The position numbers were made by a program, and so were the translations under genes. This document shows positions 24,934 to 33,920 of a stretch of 46,245 nt of DNA, piece after piece. The stretch is from NCBI GenBank assembly GCA_944386165.1, contig CALXAA010000012.1:1-46245 (forward strand). Reading direction: 5' to 3'. Origin of the DNA: an uncultured Clostridia bacterium. GTDB taxonomy: Bacteria; Bacillota; Clostridia; TANB77; CAG-508. The notes under the pieces were generated by a model, which had not been told where the DNA came from, did not search any database, and was given only the letters and a program-made list of their open reading frames with translations. The first letter of the stretch is position 1; each line of letters starts with the position of its first letter.

Positions 24934-26877
24934 TTAGTTTTCATATTTTATTAAAATATATTCTAATCCTTTTGAAAATTCTTTTAACATTACTGTTTTT
25001 ATTGATGTTGCTTTGTCTTTAGTATAGTCATCTATAATTTTCTTTAGTGTTTTCATATTTTCTTTTTCTTCTGATAGTTGCTTTCCATTTTTTTCTACTC
25101 TATTTACTAATTTATCTTTAATTGTAAACAAGTCTTCATTGCTTACAAATAAAAGTCTTTGGAATATTAGTCTTGGGTCTTGATATTTGAATATTGGTAC
25201 ATTCATACATTTTTTGTCAAAGTTATCATAAAAGCTTTCCATCTTCATTGGGATATTTTTAAATATTTCTTCTGCTAGGCTACTATACATCTTGTCTTTT
25301 AAGTTTTCATTTAATTTATAGTATTCTTTTAATATATCTTCCATGTCTTCTTGCTTTTTATCAATTGCAATTTTTTCTAATTCTTCATCTATATTGTCAC
25401 AGTATTCAGAACTTTGTGCAGATAAATTCATTCCCTTTATAAATATATTTTTTAGTGTTGTAATATTATATGGTATAAGTTTTTTGTTTATAAAGTATGA
25501 GAAATATGCATATAGTTTTACTGTATCAACTAAGTTGATTGTACCATTTTTTACTTCTTTTATGATTTCTTCTATTACGTCTAAGAATTCTTCATCTGGA
25601 ATTTTCCAATATTCTTCTGTAAGTAATCTTTTATATGCTGGTATATTACCAGTTTCTAGTGATGCTTGTATTTCTTCCATATCACTTTTTAGTAATTTCA
25701 TATCAAAAATTCTGGTTCTGACATAATATTCTATAAATTTAAAGAATTTGTAGTCTGTTTTAAAGTTGTAATAATAGTTGTTATCAAATTCTTTAATGTA
25801 AAATTGGCTATTGTCCATTAGAACTCTAGATGATACTAATATTGCTTTATATTCTTCATTGTTTTTGATGTCTACAAATTTATTTTTTGTTATTTTGCCT
25901 GCTTTTATTTCAAATGATATTGCTATTGTGAATATAAGCATTGTTTGCATTACTCTATTACTAATATTAGGATATTTTTGGGTTACTGTTTTATATATTC
26001 TTTGGAAGTCTTTTAATGAGTGTTTTAAGATTCTTAAATTTCTGGTTCCACTTTTGTTAAATGTGGATATTATTAGATTTGTGTTTGCTTTTAAAAATCT
26101 TAAGTATTCTTTGTCTGATTCATATCTCATTAATACTCCATTTATGATATAGTCAAACTTTGGAGCATATTCAAATGTTTCTCCTATTAGCTTTTCTTTT
26201 ATTCTTTCATATTCATTTGCTTTGTCAAAAACATTTTCTATTTGGTCTTTTATTTTTTCAACCATAGGTTTATCTGTTGTTAATAGTTCACCTTTTTTAT
26301 CTAATAGATATGTTGCTATAAATGTTTTCATTTCAAGATTATTACTTTTTAGTTTTGTTGATAGTTCTTTTTCATTACATATTATTATTGTTTTTATATG
26401 GTCATGTTCTACAAAGTTATTTATGTATCCTAAAATGTCTATTACATCAACATTAGCTCTTTCTAAATCGTCAAAGCATAATATTTTGTCATCTGTTGAG
26501 AAAAATTCTCCATAATTTATTTTTCCATCATTTGATGATATTCCAAATAGGTTTGCCATATCTAGTCCTGTTTTTGCATATTCTGGGATTGCCATTTCTT
26601 TGTGTTGGTTCATGTATTTTCTTAGGTTTTTATCCATAAGTTGTGTTGTTTCTATAAAGATTTTTTTACTTATGTCTTCAAGATTAGATATTCCATATAA
26701 TGACATATATATTGTAGTATATTGTTTTCCATTAAAGTTCATGGAGTCTATTTTTTTTCTTATTTTATTATTCCAAAAGTATGTTTTTCCTGAACCCCAT
26801 TCTCCATTTAACATTATAGCATAGTCTGTATAGTCTGCTCTTATATAGTCTAGTATACTTTCAACTAAGTCTTCCAT
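24934..26877 (-). CDS. KAP-family P-loop NTPase
   Basis: The 647-residue protein has Walker A GEWGSGKT (residues 25-32), Walker B ILCFDDLERA (from 132) and ICNEKEL resembling a sensor motif, all typical of KAP-type STAND-like NTPases. The C-terminal two thirds are helical, with no second catalytic domain recognised and no obvious membrane helix pair in the NTPase domain. KAP NTPases are patchily distributed and some take part in anti-phage defence or act at membranes; the role here is unknown. It lies between comFC and an exported protein with short gaps, so it is likely co-transcribed with housekeeping genes. Confidence 0.8.
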   Translation of the reverse strand: MEDLVESILDYIRADYTDYAIMLNGEWGSGKTYFWNNKIRKKIDSMNFNGKQYTTIYMSLYGISNLEDISKKIFIETTQLMDKNLRKYMNQHKEMAIPEYAKTGLDMANLFGISSNDGKINYGEFFSTDDKILCFDDLERANVDVIDILGYINNFVEHDHIKTIIICNEKELSTKLKSNNLEMKTFIATYLLDKKGELLTTDKPMVEKIKDQIENVFDKANEYERIKEKLIGETFEYAPKFDYIINGVLMRYESDKEYLRFLKANTNLIISTFNKSGTRNLRILKHSLKDFQRIYKTVTQKYPNISNRVMQTMLIFTIAISFEIKAGKITKNKFVDIKNNEEYKAILVSSRVLMDNSQFYIKEFDNNYYYNFKTDYKFFKFIEYYVRTRIFDMKLLKSDMEEIQASLETGNIPAYKRLLTEEYWKIPDEEFLDVIEEIIKEVKNGTINLVDTVKLYAYFSYFINKKLIPYNITTLKNIFIKGMNLSAQSSEYCDNIDEELEKIAIDKKQEDMEDILKEYYKLNENLKDKMYSSLAEEIFKNIPMKMESFYDNFDKKCMNVPIFKYQDPRLIFQRLLFVSNEDLFTIKDKLVNRVEKNGKQLSEEKENMKTLKKIIDDYTKDKATSIKTVMLKEFSKGLEYILIKYEN

Positions 26878-26897
26878 TTATGTTTTCCTTTCTTAAT

Positions 26898-27569
26898 TTA
26901 ATCTTTTGCTAAGGTAAGTACACCAATGTTTTCTTTTTTGATTCCATTTTTTACTAATGTTTTTGAACATTCATTTAGTGTGCTTCCTGTTGTATATATA
27001 TCATCTATTAAGAGTATTTTTTTGTTTTTTATTTTCTCTATATTTTTTGCCTTGAATGCACCTTTTATATTGTTTTTTCTTTGTTCTTTATTTAATGTAC
27101 TTTGTGGTAATATATTTTTGGTTTTAAATAGTATTTTGTTTTGAATTTTTATTTGTAAAATGTTTGAAATGATTTCTGCTATTAATTGGCTTTGATTATA
27201 TCCCCTAAGCCTTTTTCTTTTTGAACTTAGCGGTACTATTATCATTATATCATATTTTTTTAGTTTTTCCAAATTTTTTTCATTTTTTTCAAAAAAATAT
27301 TGAAATGTTTTATAAATATATGGTTTTTTATTGAATTTCATTTCTAAAATTAGACTTCTTACAATGTTTTGGTATTTAAAAAAGTAATATTGTTCTGTAA
27401 AAAATTTGTTTTTGAAATAATTTTGGTTGAATTTAAATTCTTTTTGTAGTTGTTTTCTACAATTGTAACATAGAGAATTTTTATGTGGTTTTCCACATAT
27501 TCCACACATTTGCGGATAAAAAGCATCTAATATTTTATTTATAATTTTTTTATAATTTTCTTTTTTCGT
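26898..27569 (-). CDS. comFC: ComFC-like phosphoribosyltransferase, probable non-AUG start
   Basis: The protein has an N-terminal zinc-ribbon (CGICG then CYNC), a PRTase core with VPLSSKRKRLRGYNQSQLIA and the PRPP loop LLIDDIYTTGSTL. ComFC-type proteins are needed for DNA uptake in competent Firmicutes. The first ATG (27509) sits directly before the zinc-ribbon, but the same frame upstream encodes KIINKILDAFYPQ, which matches the conserved (L)LDxxFPxxC lead-in of ComF proteins. A perfect AGGAGG (27580-27575) lies five bases before an ACG at 27569, and no ATG, GTG or TTG is found in frame there. I therefore place the start at the ACG; ATT or ATA nearby are alternatives. Confidence 0.85.
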   Translation of the reverse strand, partial: TKKENYKKIINKILDAFYPQMCGICGKPHKNSLCYNCRKQLQKEFKFNQNYFKNKFFTEQYYFFKYQNIVRSLILEMKFNKKPYIYKTFQYFFEKNEKNLEKLKKYDIMIIVPLSSKRKRLRGYNQSQLIAEIISNILQIKIQNKILFKTKNILPQSTLNKEQRKNNIKGAFKAKNIEKIKNKKILLIDDIYTTGSTLNECSKTLVKNGIKKENIGVLTLAKD

Positions 27570-27604
27570 TTTTTCCTCCTATTGCTTTTGAAATGTTTCT
27601 TTTT

Positions 27605-27649
27605 TAAAAAATTCACTATATAAATTATATTTTATATAGTGAATTTTTT
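27605..27649 (-). terminator. rnj terminator (possibly bidirectional)
   Basis: A 16-base-pair stem (27606-27621 with 27633-27648) with A and T flanks follows the rnj stop and precedes the comFC ribosome binding site. Confidence 0.8.
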
Positions 27650-27660
27650 ATATATTTTTT

Positions 27661-29532
27661 CTAAACTTCCATTATAATTGGTATTATCATAGGGTTTCTT
27701 TTTGTTTTTACAGATAAATAATCACGTAAATTGTCTTTAACTGTTGTTTTGATTGTTGTCCAGTCTCTTATTCCTCTTTCTTCACATTTCGTAACTTCAT
27801 GTTTTACTACATTTTTTACGTCTTCCATTAGGTTTTCTGATTCTCTTACATATACAAATCCTCTTGATATTACATCTGGTCCTGCTACTACTTCTCCTGT
27901 TTGAGAATCCATTGTTAGAACAATGACTATTAAACCGTCTTGTGCAAGATGTTGTCTATCTCTTAAAACAATATTTCCAACATCTCCAACTCCTAATCCG
28001 TCTACTAAAACTCTTCCACTTGGTACTGTTCCAGTAAATTTGCATTCGTTTTCATTGATTTCTAATACTTTACCATTTACTAACATGAAAATATTTTCAC
28101 TTTTTATTCCCATTAATTGTGCTGTTTCTGAATGTGCTCTTAATTGCTTATATTCTCCATGTACTGGGATAAAATATTTTGGTTTTGCTAAGGCAAGTAT
28201 TAGTTTTTGTTCTTCTTGGCAAGCATGTCCAGATACGTGAACATTTGCTAAAGCACTATATACAACTTCAGCTCCTAATTGCATTAATTCGTCAATTACT
28301 TTTGATACATATTTTTCGTTTCCAGGTATTGGAGTTGCTGATATTATTATTAAGTCGTTTTGAGTTATTGTTATTTTTCTGTGGTCTCCTGCTGCCATTC
28401 TTGTTAAGGCTGACATAGGTTCTCCTTGACTTCCTGTTGTTATTATTACTAATTGTTCATCAGTATATGTTCCTATCATGTCTATATCAATAAATATGTT
28501 GTCTGGACATTTTATATATCCTAATTCGATTGATGTATTAATAATATTTATCATACTTCTTCCACATACAGCTATTTTTCTTCCATATTTTACTGCTGAA
28601 TTTACTATTTGTTGTATTCTGTGTACATTTGATGCAAATGTTGCTACTACTATTCTTTTATGACAGTTTTGAAATACTGTATCAAATAGTTCTCCTACAG
28701 AACTTTCAGACATTGTAAATCCTTTTCTTTCTGAGTTCGTACTGTCTGACATTAATGCTAATATTCCTTTATTTCCCAGTTCTGCTATTCTGCCTAAATC
28801 CATTATTTGTCCATCTATTGGTGTATAGTCAATTTTAAAGTCTCCTGTGTGTAATATTGTTCCAACTGGTGTTGTTATGGCAAGCATTACAGAATCTGGA
28901 ATACTGTGTGAACTACGTATAAATTCAATTTTAAAATATTTTCCTAGTTTTATTGTGTCTCCTTGATTTACTATATGCATTTCTGTACTTCTTAATAATT
29001 TGTGTTCTTCAAGTTTATTACTTATTAGTCCTGCTGCTAATTTTGTTGCATATACTGGTGTGTTTATTTGTTTTAAGAAATATGGAATTCCTCCTATATG
29101 ATCTTCATGTCCATGTGTAATTACCATTCCTTTTAGTTTTTCTTTATTTTTTAATATATATGTTATATCTGGTATTACTAAGTCTATTCCAAGCATATCA
29201 TCTTCTGGAAATGATAGTCCACAATCTATTACTATCATTTCATCTTCATATTCAAATACTGTAATGTTTTTCCCTATTTCATGTAATCCTCCTAATGGGA
29301 TAATTTTTAAATTTGATTTTTTGAATATGCTCTTTTTTTCTTCTGTTTTTTCAAAGTCATCTTTTTTCTCTTCATTCATAATTTTTGTTGTTCTTTTTTT
29401 ATAGTTTCTTTTTGGTTTTATAATTTCTTCATTTTTATGTTCATTGTTTTTATGATAATTTTTTTTGCTTTTTTTTGTTTTTTCTGCTGAAGTATTTGCA
29501 GAATCTTCTAATGTTTTATTTTCATTTGTCAT
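27661..29532 (-). CDS. rnj: Ribonuclease J
   Basis: From the ATG at 29532 (GAGGAG site upstream) the product is 623 residues. After about 75 Lys/Asn/Glu-rich disordered residues comes the metallo-beta-lactamase/beta-CASP core: GLHEIGKN, VIDCGLSFPEDDMLGID, HGHEDHIGG, HTGDFKID, SDSTN and HVSGHA, then the C-terminal domain. RNase J is a 5'-3' exo- and endonuclease central to mRNA decay and rRNA maturation in Firmicutes. The N-terminal extension is longer than in B. subtilis RNase J1. A perfect promoter and a roughly 165-base leader with a 24-base palindrome precede it. Confidence 0.95.
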   Translation of the reverse strand: MTNENKTLEDSANTSAEKTKKSKKNYHKNNEHKNEEIIKPKRNYKKRTTKIMNEEKKDDFEKTEEKKSIFKKSNLKIIPLGGLHEIGKNITVFEYEDEMIVIDCGLSFPEDDMLGIDLVIPDITYILKNKEKLKGMVITHGHEDHIGGIPYFLKQINTPVYATKLAAGLISNKLEEHKLLRSTEMHIVNQGDTIKLGKYFKIEFIRSSHSIPDSVMLAITTPVGTILHTGDFKIDYTPIDGQIMDLGRIAELGNKGILALMSDSTNSERKGFTMSESSVGELFDTVFQNCHKRIVVATFASNVHRIQQIVNSAVKYGRKIAVCGRSMINIINTSIELGYIKCPDNIFIDIDMIGTYTDEQLVIITTGSQGEPMSALTRMAAGDHRKITITQNDLIIISATPIPGNEKYVSKVIDELMQLGAEVVYSALANVHVSGHACQEEQKLILALAKPKYFIPVHGEYKQLRAHSETAQLMGIKSENIFMLVNGKVLEINENECKFTGTVPSGRVLVDGLGVGDVGNIVLRDRQHLAQDGLIVIVLTMDSQTGEVVAGPDVISRGFVYVRESENLMEDVKNVVKHEVTKCEERGIRDWTTIKTTVKDNLRDYLSVKTKRNPMIIPIIMEV

Positions 29533-29588
29533 TTTTATTCTCCTCTCTTTTTTCACTTTCTTTTACACACATGAAAATGTTAAATAGA

Positions 29589-29612
29589 GTTTATAAAAGT
29601 ACTTTTATAAAC
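29589..29612. promoter_or_regulatory. Perfect 24-base palindrome in the rnj leader
   Basis: The two 12-base arms GTTTATAAAAGT and ACTTTTATAAAC are exact reverse complements with no loop. Outer AAATAG and CTATTT elements extend the symmetry. It lies about 57-80 bases upstream of the rnj start, inside the transcribed leader, so it may be an operator or a folded element used for feedback control. Confidence 0.6.
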
Positions 29613-29703
29613 TTAATATTCTATTTGAATTTTCTCTCATAATTATTTACTAATTTTATCATTTCATACGATAAAAAAAACATCTCTTGACAACACGTTT
29701 TTA

Positions 29704-29732
29704 ATTATATCATATTTATAAAATATTGTCAA
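29704..29732 (-). promoter_or_regulatory. Perfect sigma-A promoter of rnj
   Basis: TTGACA (29732-29727), 17 bases, TATAAT (29709-29704) on the minus strand. Transcription would begin near 29697, giving a long 5' leader. Confidence 0.85.
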
Positions 29733-29806
29733 ATGTATAAATTTCAAAATTTTGTAAATAATGATTGATAATATTGAAAACACTATTTTTTTAGAAAGGA
29801 TATATG

Positions 29807-30901
29807 ATGGAAAATACAAAAATTGGGAATAAGGAAGCTGTTGCTCTTTTGGTTACAATTACTTTTAATCAATTAATTATAAATGGTTCTAAAGCAATTT
29901 TGAATAATACTTCTTCCGCTTCACTTCTAAATATTTTATTTTTAAGCATTATAACAATAATATTTACATGTGTTATTTGTTATTTTTTAAATAAGTTTCC
30001 AGCTTTTGATTTGATAGACATTTCTGACTTTTTAGGCGGTAGATTCTTGAAATGGGTTATTGGATTATTATATATAACATATTTCATTATTTTTTCAGGA
30101 AATTTATTGCATTTGTTTTCTACATGTTTACAAATAATTTATTTTCCTGTAACACTTCTTTTTTTTATAAGGTTATTTTTTGTTATTGGAGCTACACTTA
30201 CTTGTTTATTTAAGAATAATACAGTTTATAGAAGTACTTTTGTATTATTTCCTATTTTAATAATTACTACTGTTTTTTTATTTATTTCTGACATTCAATT
30301 TTTTTATGTAGAAAATGTTTATCCTATGTTTGGAGAGGGAATTTTTACTACATTTGTTAGTGGATTAAGTAATTTAATGATTTTCCAGACTTTAGCTTAT
30401 ATTTTCTTTTTGCCTCCTATGTTGAAAAATCCATCTGAAATAAAAAAAATAACAATAAATTCTATAGTACTTTCATCTTTTTTAATTTTATTAACTGTTG
30501 CTACTGTTTTGTTTACATTTAATGGTTTGGTTGAAATAGATGAGCTTCTACCCTTATATTCTGCTGTAAGATATATTGATTATGGATCGTTTTTTCAAAA
30601 AATGAATTCTATATTTCTATTAATTTGGATTATGAGTTTTGTAAGTTATTTAGGTATTACTTTAAAAATATCTAGTACTATATTTAAGAAATTGACTTTT
30701 GCAAAATCAGATTTTGTTTTTGTTATTATGTTGGCTATTTTGTTATTTTTTGCATCTGGTTGGCAAAAAACTTATGCTATTTCTACTGCTTTTATTCAAG
30801 ATGTATTAAAATATATTTTCTTTATTTTAGTATTTGGCATTAGTCTTTTGATTCTTGCATCTGCTTGTATTAAGCAAAAAATTGTGAGGTGGAAAAAATG
30901 A
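29807..30901 (+). CDS. gerAB: Spore germination permease-like subunit GerAB
   Basis: The protein (364 residues from the second ATG, which is six bases from AAAGGA) is polytopic with about ten membrane helices and the GerAB/amino acid permease-like organisation: a KIGNKEAVALL start, LNKFPAFDLIDISDFLGG after helix two, and a SAVRYIDYGSFFQKMNSIF segment. GerAB subunits sit in the spore inner membrane and sense germinants. Its stop overlaps the gerAC start by four bases (ATGA). No gerAA is found in the window, unlike the common gerA-gerB-gerC operons. Confidence 0.88.
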   Translation: MENTKIGNKEAVALLVTITFNQLIINGSKAILNNTSSASLLNILFLSIITIIFTCVICYFLNKFPAFDLIDISDFLGGRFLKWVIGLLYITYFIIFSGNLLHLFSTCLQIIYFPVTLLFFIRLFFVIGATLTCLFKNNTVYRSTFVLFPILIITTVFLFISDIQFFYVENVYPMFGEGIFTTFVSGLSNLMIFQTLAYIFFLPPMLKNPSEIKKITINSIVLSSFLILLTVATVLFTFNGLVEIDELLPLYSAVRYIDYGSFFQKMNSIFLLIWIMSFVSYLGITLKISSTIFKKLTFAKSDFVFVIMLAILLFFASGWQKTYAISTAFIQDVLKYIFFILVFGISLLILASACIKQKIVRWKK

Positions 30902-32163
30902 GTAAACATTCAATATGGATTTTAATTTTTATAGTAATATTATTTTTCTTTATTTATGGTTTTTCTAATTCATACTTGTCTCGCAATTTAAGTAATCTTG
31001 CTTATGTTCTGTCTCTAGGTGTTGATAAAGGTGAAAATGCCAAATTAAAAATTACAGCTCAATTTTCAAAGCCTTCGGCTATTTCTGGTAATAATAGTTC
31101 TTCTGGAGAATCTTCAAGTATTGTTTTAGCATCTAGTGAAGCCGATTCAATTTTTAGTGGGTTAACTTTGATAAATAGCTATATTGGTAAAGAAATAAAT
31201 TTAGCCCATTGTAGTGTTGTTGTTTTTTCAAAAGAACTTGCAGAAAGTGGCATTTCTCAAGAAATTCATAGCCTAATTAATAATGAAGAAATAAGACCTG
31301 GTGCAAATTTAGTTATAAGTAATTGTTCTGCTTATGATTATATTAGTAATGCTACTCCTAATTTAGAAAGTTTAACAAGTCACTATTATGAAACTTTTTC
31401 TATAACTAGTAAATTTACTGGATATATTTCAGATATCACTATTGGAAATTTTTTTAATGACCTTTCTGGGAAAAGTGGTGATTCAACAGCTATATTGGGT
31501 GGTTTAAATTTAACAGCCAAAAGTGATGAAGAAAGTTCTTCTCAAAATTCACAAGAATCATCTAGTCAAAATATTGAGACATCTCCTGATAAATTAATTG
31601 CTGGAACAAGTACAATTTCTGGCGAACGTGGTATAGAAAATTTGGGTCTAGCAGTTTTTAAAAATGATAAATATTGTGGCAATTTAACAGCTACTGAGAC
31701 TATTTCTCATTTACTAATTAATAATAAAATTAATTCTTGTATAATTTCTATAGATAGTCCTTTAAAGGAAAATTCAAAAATAGAGATTCAGGTTAGTCCT
31801 GAAAAAAAGACTAAAATTAGTACTATAATAGAAAATGGTGGTTTAAAAATTGGCATTAAATTAAAATTAGCTGCAGATGTAATAACATTAGAGAATGATA
31901 CTGATTATGAAAACAACGAAGTTCTAGAATTAATTTCTAAATCAGCAGAATCTTATTTAACAAATGAATTTAACAAATATTTTAATAAAGTTTCTAGGGA
32001 ATATTCTGTAGATATCGATAAATTTTGTTTTTCTTCTCTTAAGTTTTTTCCTACTGAAAAGGATTTCAAGGATTTTAATTGGAAAGAAAAATATAAAAAT
32101 GCGGAATTTACCACAGATATAGATGTTAATGTAGTTTCAAGTCTTCTAGTTACTGAGACATAA
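30898..32163 (+). CDS. gerAC: GerAC-family spore germination protein, no lipobox
   Basis: Starting at the ATG at 30898 (GAGGTGG five bases upstream) the product is 421 residues. It has an N-terminal hydrophobic helix, then the Ger(x)C pattern: NLAYVLSLGVDKGE, SIFSGLTLINSYIGKEINLAHCSVVVFSKELAE and a C-terminal domain with AVFKNDKYCGNLT. GerC proteins are normally lipoproteins; here no Cys follows the hydrophobic segment, so it is probably anchored by that helix. A Ser/Gln-rich spacer (around residues 215-230) separates the domains. It forms a two-gene unit with gerAB. Confidence 0.87.
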   Translation: MSKHSIWILIFIVILFFFIYGFSNSYLSRNLSNLAYVLSLGVDKGENAKLKITAQFSKPSAISGNNSSSGESSSIVLASSEADSIFSGLTLINSYIGKEINLAHCSVVVFSKELAESGISQEIHSLINNEEIRPGANLVISNCSAYDYISNATPNLESLTSHYYETFSITSKFTGYISDITIGNFFNDLSGKSGDSTAILGGLNLTAKSDEESSSQNSQESSSQNIETSPDKLIAGTSTISGERGIENLGLAVFKNDKYCGNLTATETISHLLINNKINSCIISIDSPLKENSKIEIQVSPEKKTKISTIIENGGLKIGIKLKLAADVITLENDTDYENNEVLELISKSAESYLTNEFNKYFNKVSREYSVDIDKFCFSSLKFFPTEKDFKDFNWKEKYKNAEFTTDIDVNVVSSLLVTET

Positions 32164-32251
32164 AACTACAGCATTTCCTATTATCTTTACAAAATGATTA
32201 TTTTATTGTAAAATATATCTATTGAAAAGATTTTAAGGAATGGGATTTAAT

Positions 32252-32707
32252 ATGAAAAATATAAAATATGTTTCAAATAGTGAAACTGATACAAAAAATT
32301 TAGCAAAAAAATTAGCTAGTCAATTGAGTGTTGGTGATATTATTATTTTATCTGGAGAATTGGGTTCTGGTAAAACTAAATTTACTGAGGGTTTTTTGAG
32401 TTTTTTTGGCTTAGAAAATGAAATTTCAAGTCCTACTTTTACAATTGTTAATGAATATAGAAATGATAAAATTAAAATTTTTCATTTTGATGTTTATCGT
32501 TTAGAAGATTTAGATGAATTTTATGCAATTGGCGGAGATGAGTATTTTAATTCAGGAATTTGTATTATTGAATGGGGAGAATTAATTAAAAATGCTCTTC
32601 CAGATAGTTTTATTGAAGTCATATTTTCAAAGGATTGTTCTTCGGAAAATACAAGACTATTAAATATTAATCTAGTTGGTGATAAGTATAAGAATATTTC
32701 TATATAA
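32252..32707 (+). CDS. tsaE: tRNA threonylcarbamoyladenosine ATPase TsaE
   Basis: The protein (151 residues from the ATG at 32252) has Walker A GELGSGKT, SSPTFTIVNEY, FHFDVYRL and CIIEWGE, the TsaE signature. TsaE works with TsaB and TsaD to make t6A37 in ANN-decoding tRNAs. An in-frame ATG at 32240 abuts the AAGGA and is less likely. tsaB, tsaD and rimI, which usually follow, are absent: a terminator comes directly after the stop. Confidence 0.93.
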   Translation: MKNIKYVSNSETDTKNLAKKLASQLSVGDIIILSGELGSGKTKFTEGFLSFFGLENEISSPTFTIVNEYRNDKIKIFHFDVYRLEDLDEFYAIGGDEYFNSGICIIEWGELIKNALPDSFIEVIFSKDCSSENTRLLNINLVGDKYKNISI

Positions 32708-32710
32708 AAC

Positions 32711-32745
32711 AAAAAGAGTGGTGCTTGTTTTCCACTCTTTTTTGT
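32711..32745. terminator. Bidirectional terminator between tsaE and the 32759 gene
   Basis: An 11-base-pair stem (32711-32721 with 32732-32742) with A on one side and T on the other serves both convergent genes. Confidence 0.85.
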
Positions 32746-32758
32746 ACGATTGATAACC

Positions 32759-33763
32759 TTATTCTCCTCTACCCTCTGGTAAAGCATTTGGTAATTCAAT
32801 TTTGATTCTGATTTTAAATATATATGAAAATGCTCTTGCTATTTTTGATTTTTTGAATTTTTGCCATAGTGATGGTTTCTTTTCTAATAGAATAGATTGT
32901 TGATATTCTTCTATCTTGCTGTTTTCTTCAAATTGATCAATTAGTTCTCCTATATCTTTTGTTTCTTTAACATCTTCTGTTTTATCTGTTTCTACAACTT
33001 GAGAGATAGTTTGTTTATTATTATTTTCAATTGTATTTTCAGATATTTCTTCTACTTTTACTGGTGTTTCTTTTATTTCTATTTCCTTACGTGTTTCTTT
33101 TTCTGGTTTTACAGCAACTTCCATATCAATTGGTTTTGGTATTACTTTTAATGCATCTGCAACTTCAATTCCTATATAACTTAGGGCTTTTGATCTATCT
33201 TCAATTCTTTCCATGTCTATTTCTATATGAAGATTTGTTTCTAAGTTGTTTACTCTTGCATTTAAAAGTTTTATTGCATCTTTATAATTTTGAGCTGTTT
33301 TTGATTTGCTTTTTGCAACTAGTTTTAGTGTTTCTATAACATCTGGTTCAAATTTACCTTCTTCTTCAATATTGTTTAGTTTTTCTTTCCAGTCATTGTT
33401 TTTATTTTCTACAGCTTCTATTAAGTCTTTTAATTGTCCGGCAAGAGCAATGTTCTCTTCTCTTTGTCTTATTAGTTCTTCGACTTTTTTTGTATTTTCC
33501 TCAAACTGGTTTGTTGCAAATTCCACTAATTCATATGCAGCTTTATAAACACTTGCAGGGAAATTCTTTTTCTTTGGATATTCTATTAAATAAGCTTTTA
33601 TAGATTCAATAAGATCTTTAAAATAGGTATCATCTTCAAATTGAACTATTTGCTTTTTACTTTTTGGATTTACTAATTTTTGTACTTTATCAATGTTAGA
33701 TAGTATTTTTTCCTCTGTTATTACCATTCGTACATTTACTATGCCAGATTTTCTTCTTGACAT
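32759..33763 (-). CDS. Cytoplasmic coiled-coil protein of unknown function
   Basis: The 334-residue protein has no signal or membrane segment. A helical N-terminal domain (1-200, with predicted coiled coil around 90-175) is followed by an acidic, probably disordered stretch (210-280) and a basic amphipathic C-terminal helix (SLWQKFKKSKIARAFSYIF) that could touch membrane or nucleic acid, ending in LPEGRGE. AGGAGG precedes the ATG, and a promoter is at 33812-33840. I recognise no family. A role in envelope or chromosome organisation would be a guess. Confidence 0.7.
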   Translation of the reverse strand: MSRRKSGIVNVRMVITEEKILSNIDKVQKLVNPKSKKQIVQFEDDTYFKDLIESIKAYLIEYPKKKNFPASVYKAAYELVEFATNQFEENTKKVEELIRQREENIALAGQLKDLIEAVENKNNDWKEKLNNIEEEGKFEPDVIETLKLVAKSKSKTAQNYKDAIKLLNARVNNLETNLHIEIDMERIEDRSKALSYIGIEVADALKVIPKPIDMEVAVKPEKETRKEIEIKETPVKVEEISENTIENNNKQTISQVVETDKTEDVKETKDIGELIDQFEENSKIEEYQQSILLEKKPSLWQKFKKSKIARAFSYIFKIRIKIELPNALPEGRGE

Positions 33764-33811
33764 TGCAAATACCTCCTCTTCCTGTGTGGTATATAATCAT
33801 TATTCTATTTT

Positions 33812-33840
33812 ATTATATACTAGTTTCCGTAAAACTACAA
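33812..33840 (-). promoter_or_regulatory. Promoter of the coiled-coil protein gene
   Basis: TTGTAG (33840-33835), 17 bases, TATAAT (33817-33812) on the minus strand. Confidence 0.65.
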
Positions 33841-33871
33841 GTATTTTTCAAGGTTTTTTCTTTACATTTTA

Positions 33872-33919
33872 ATTACAAAAATGTTACATTTTCGTGACAA
33901 AATGTAACATTTTTGTAAT
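33872..33919. terminator. Perfect 21-base-pair hairpin after the acyl-CoA synthetase gene
   Basis: The arms 33872-33892 and 33899-33919 are exact reverse complements around a six-base CGTGAC loop. It directly follows the stop at 33921. The stem is much longer than other terminators here and lacks a long T run on the minus strand, so it may be an mRNA-stabilising hairpin or a relic of a small palindromic element. Confidence 0.65.
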
Positions 33920-33920
33920 A

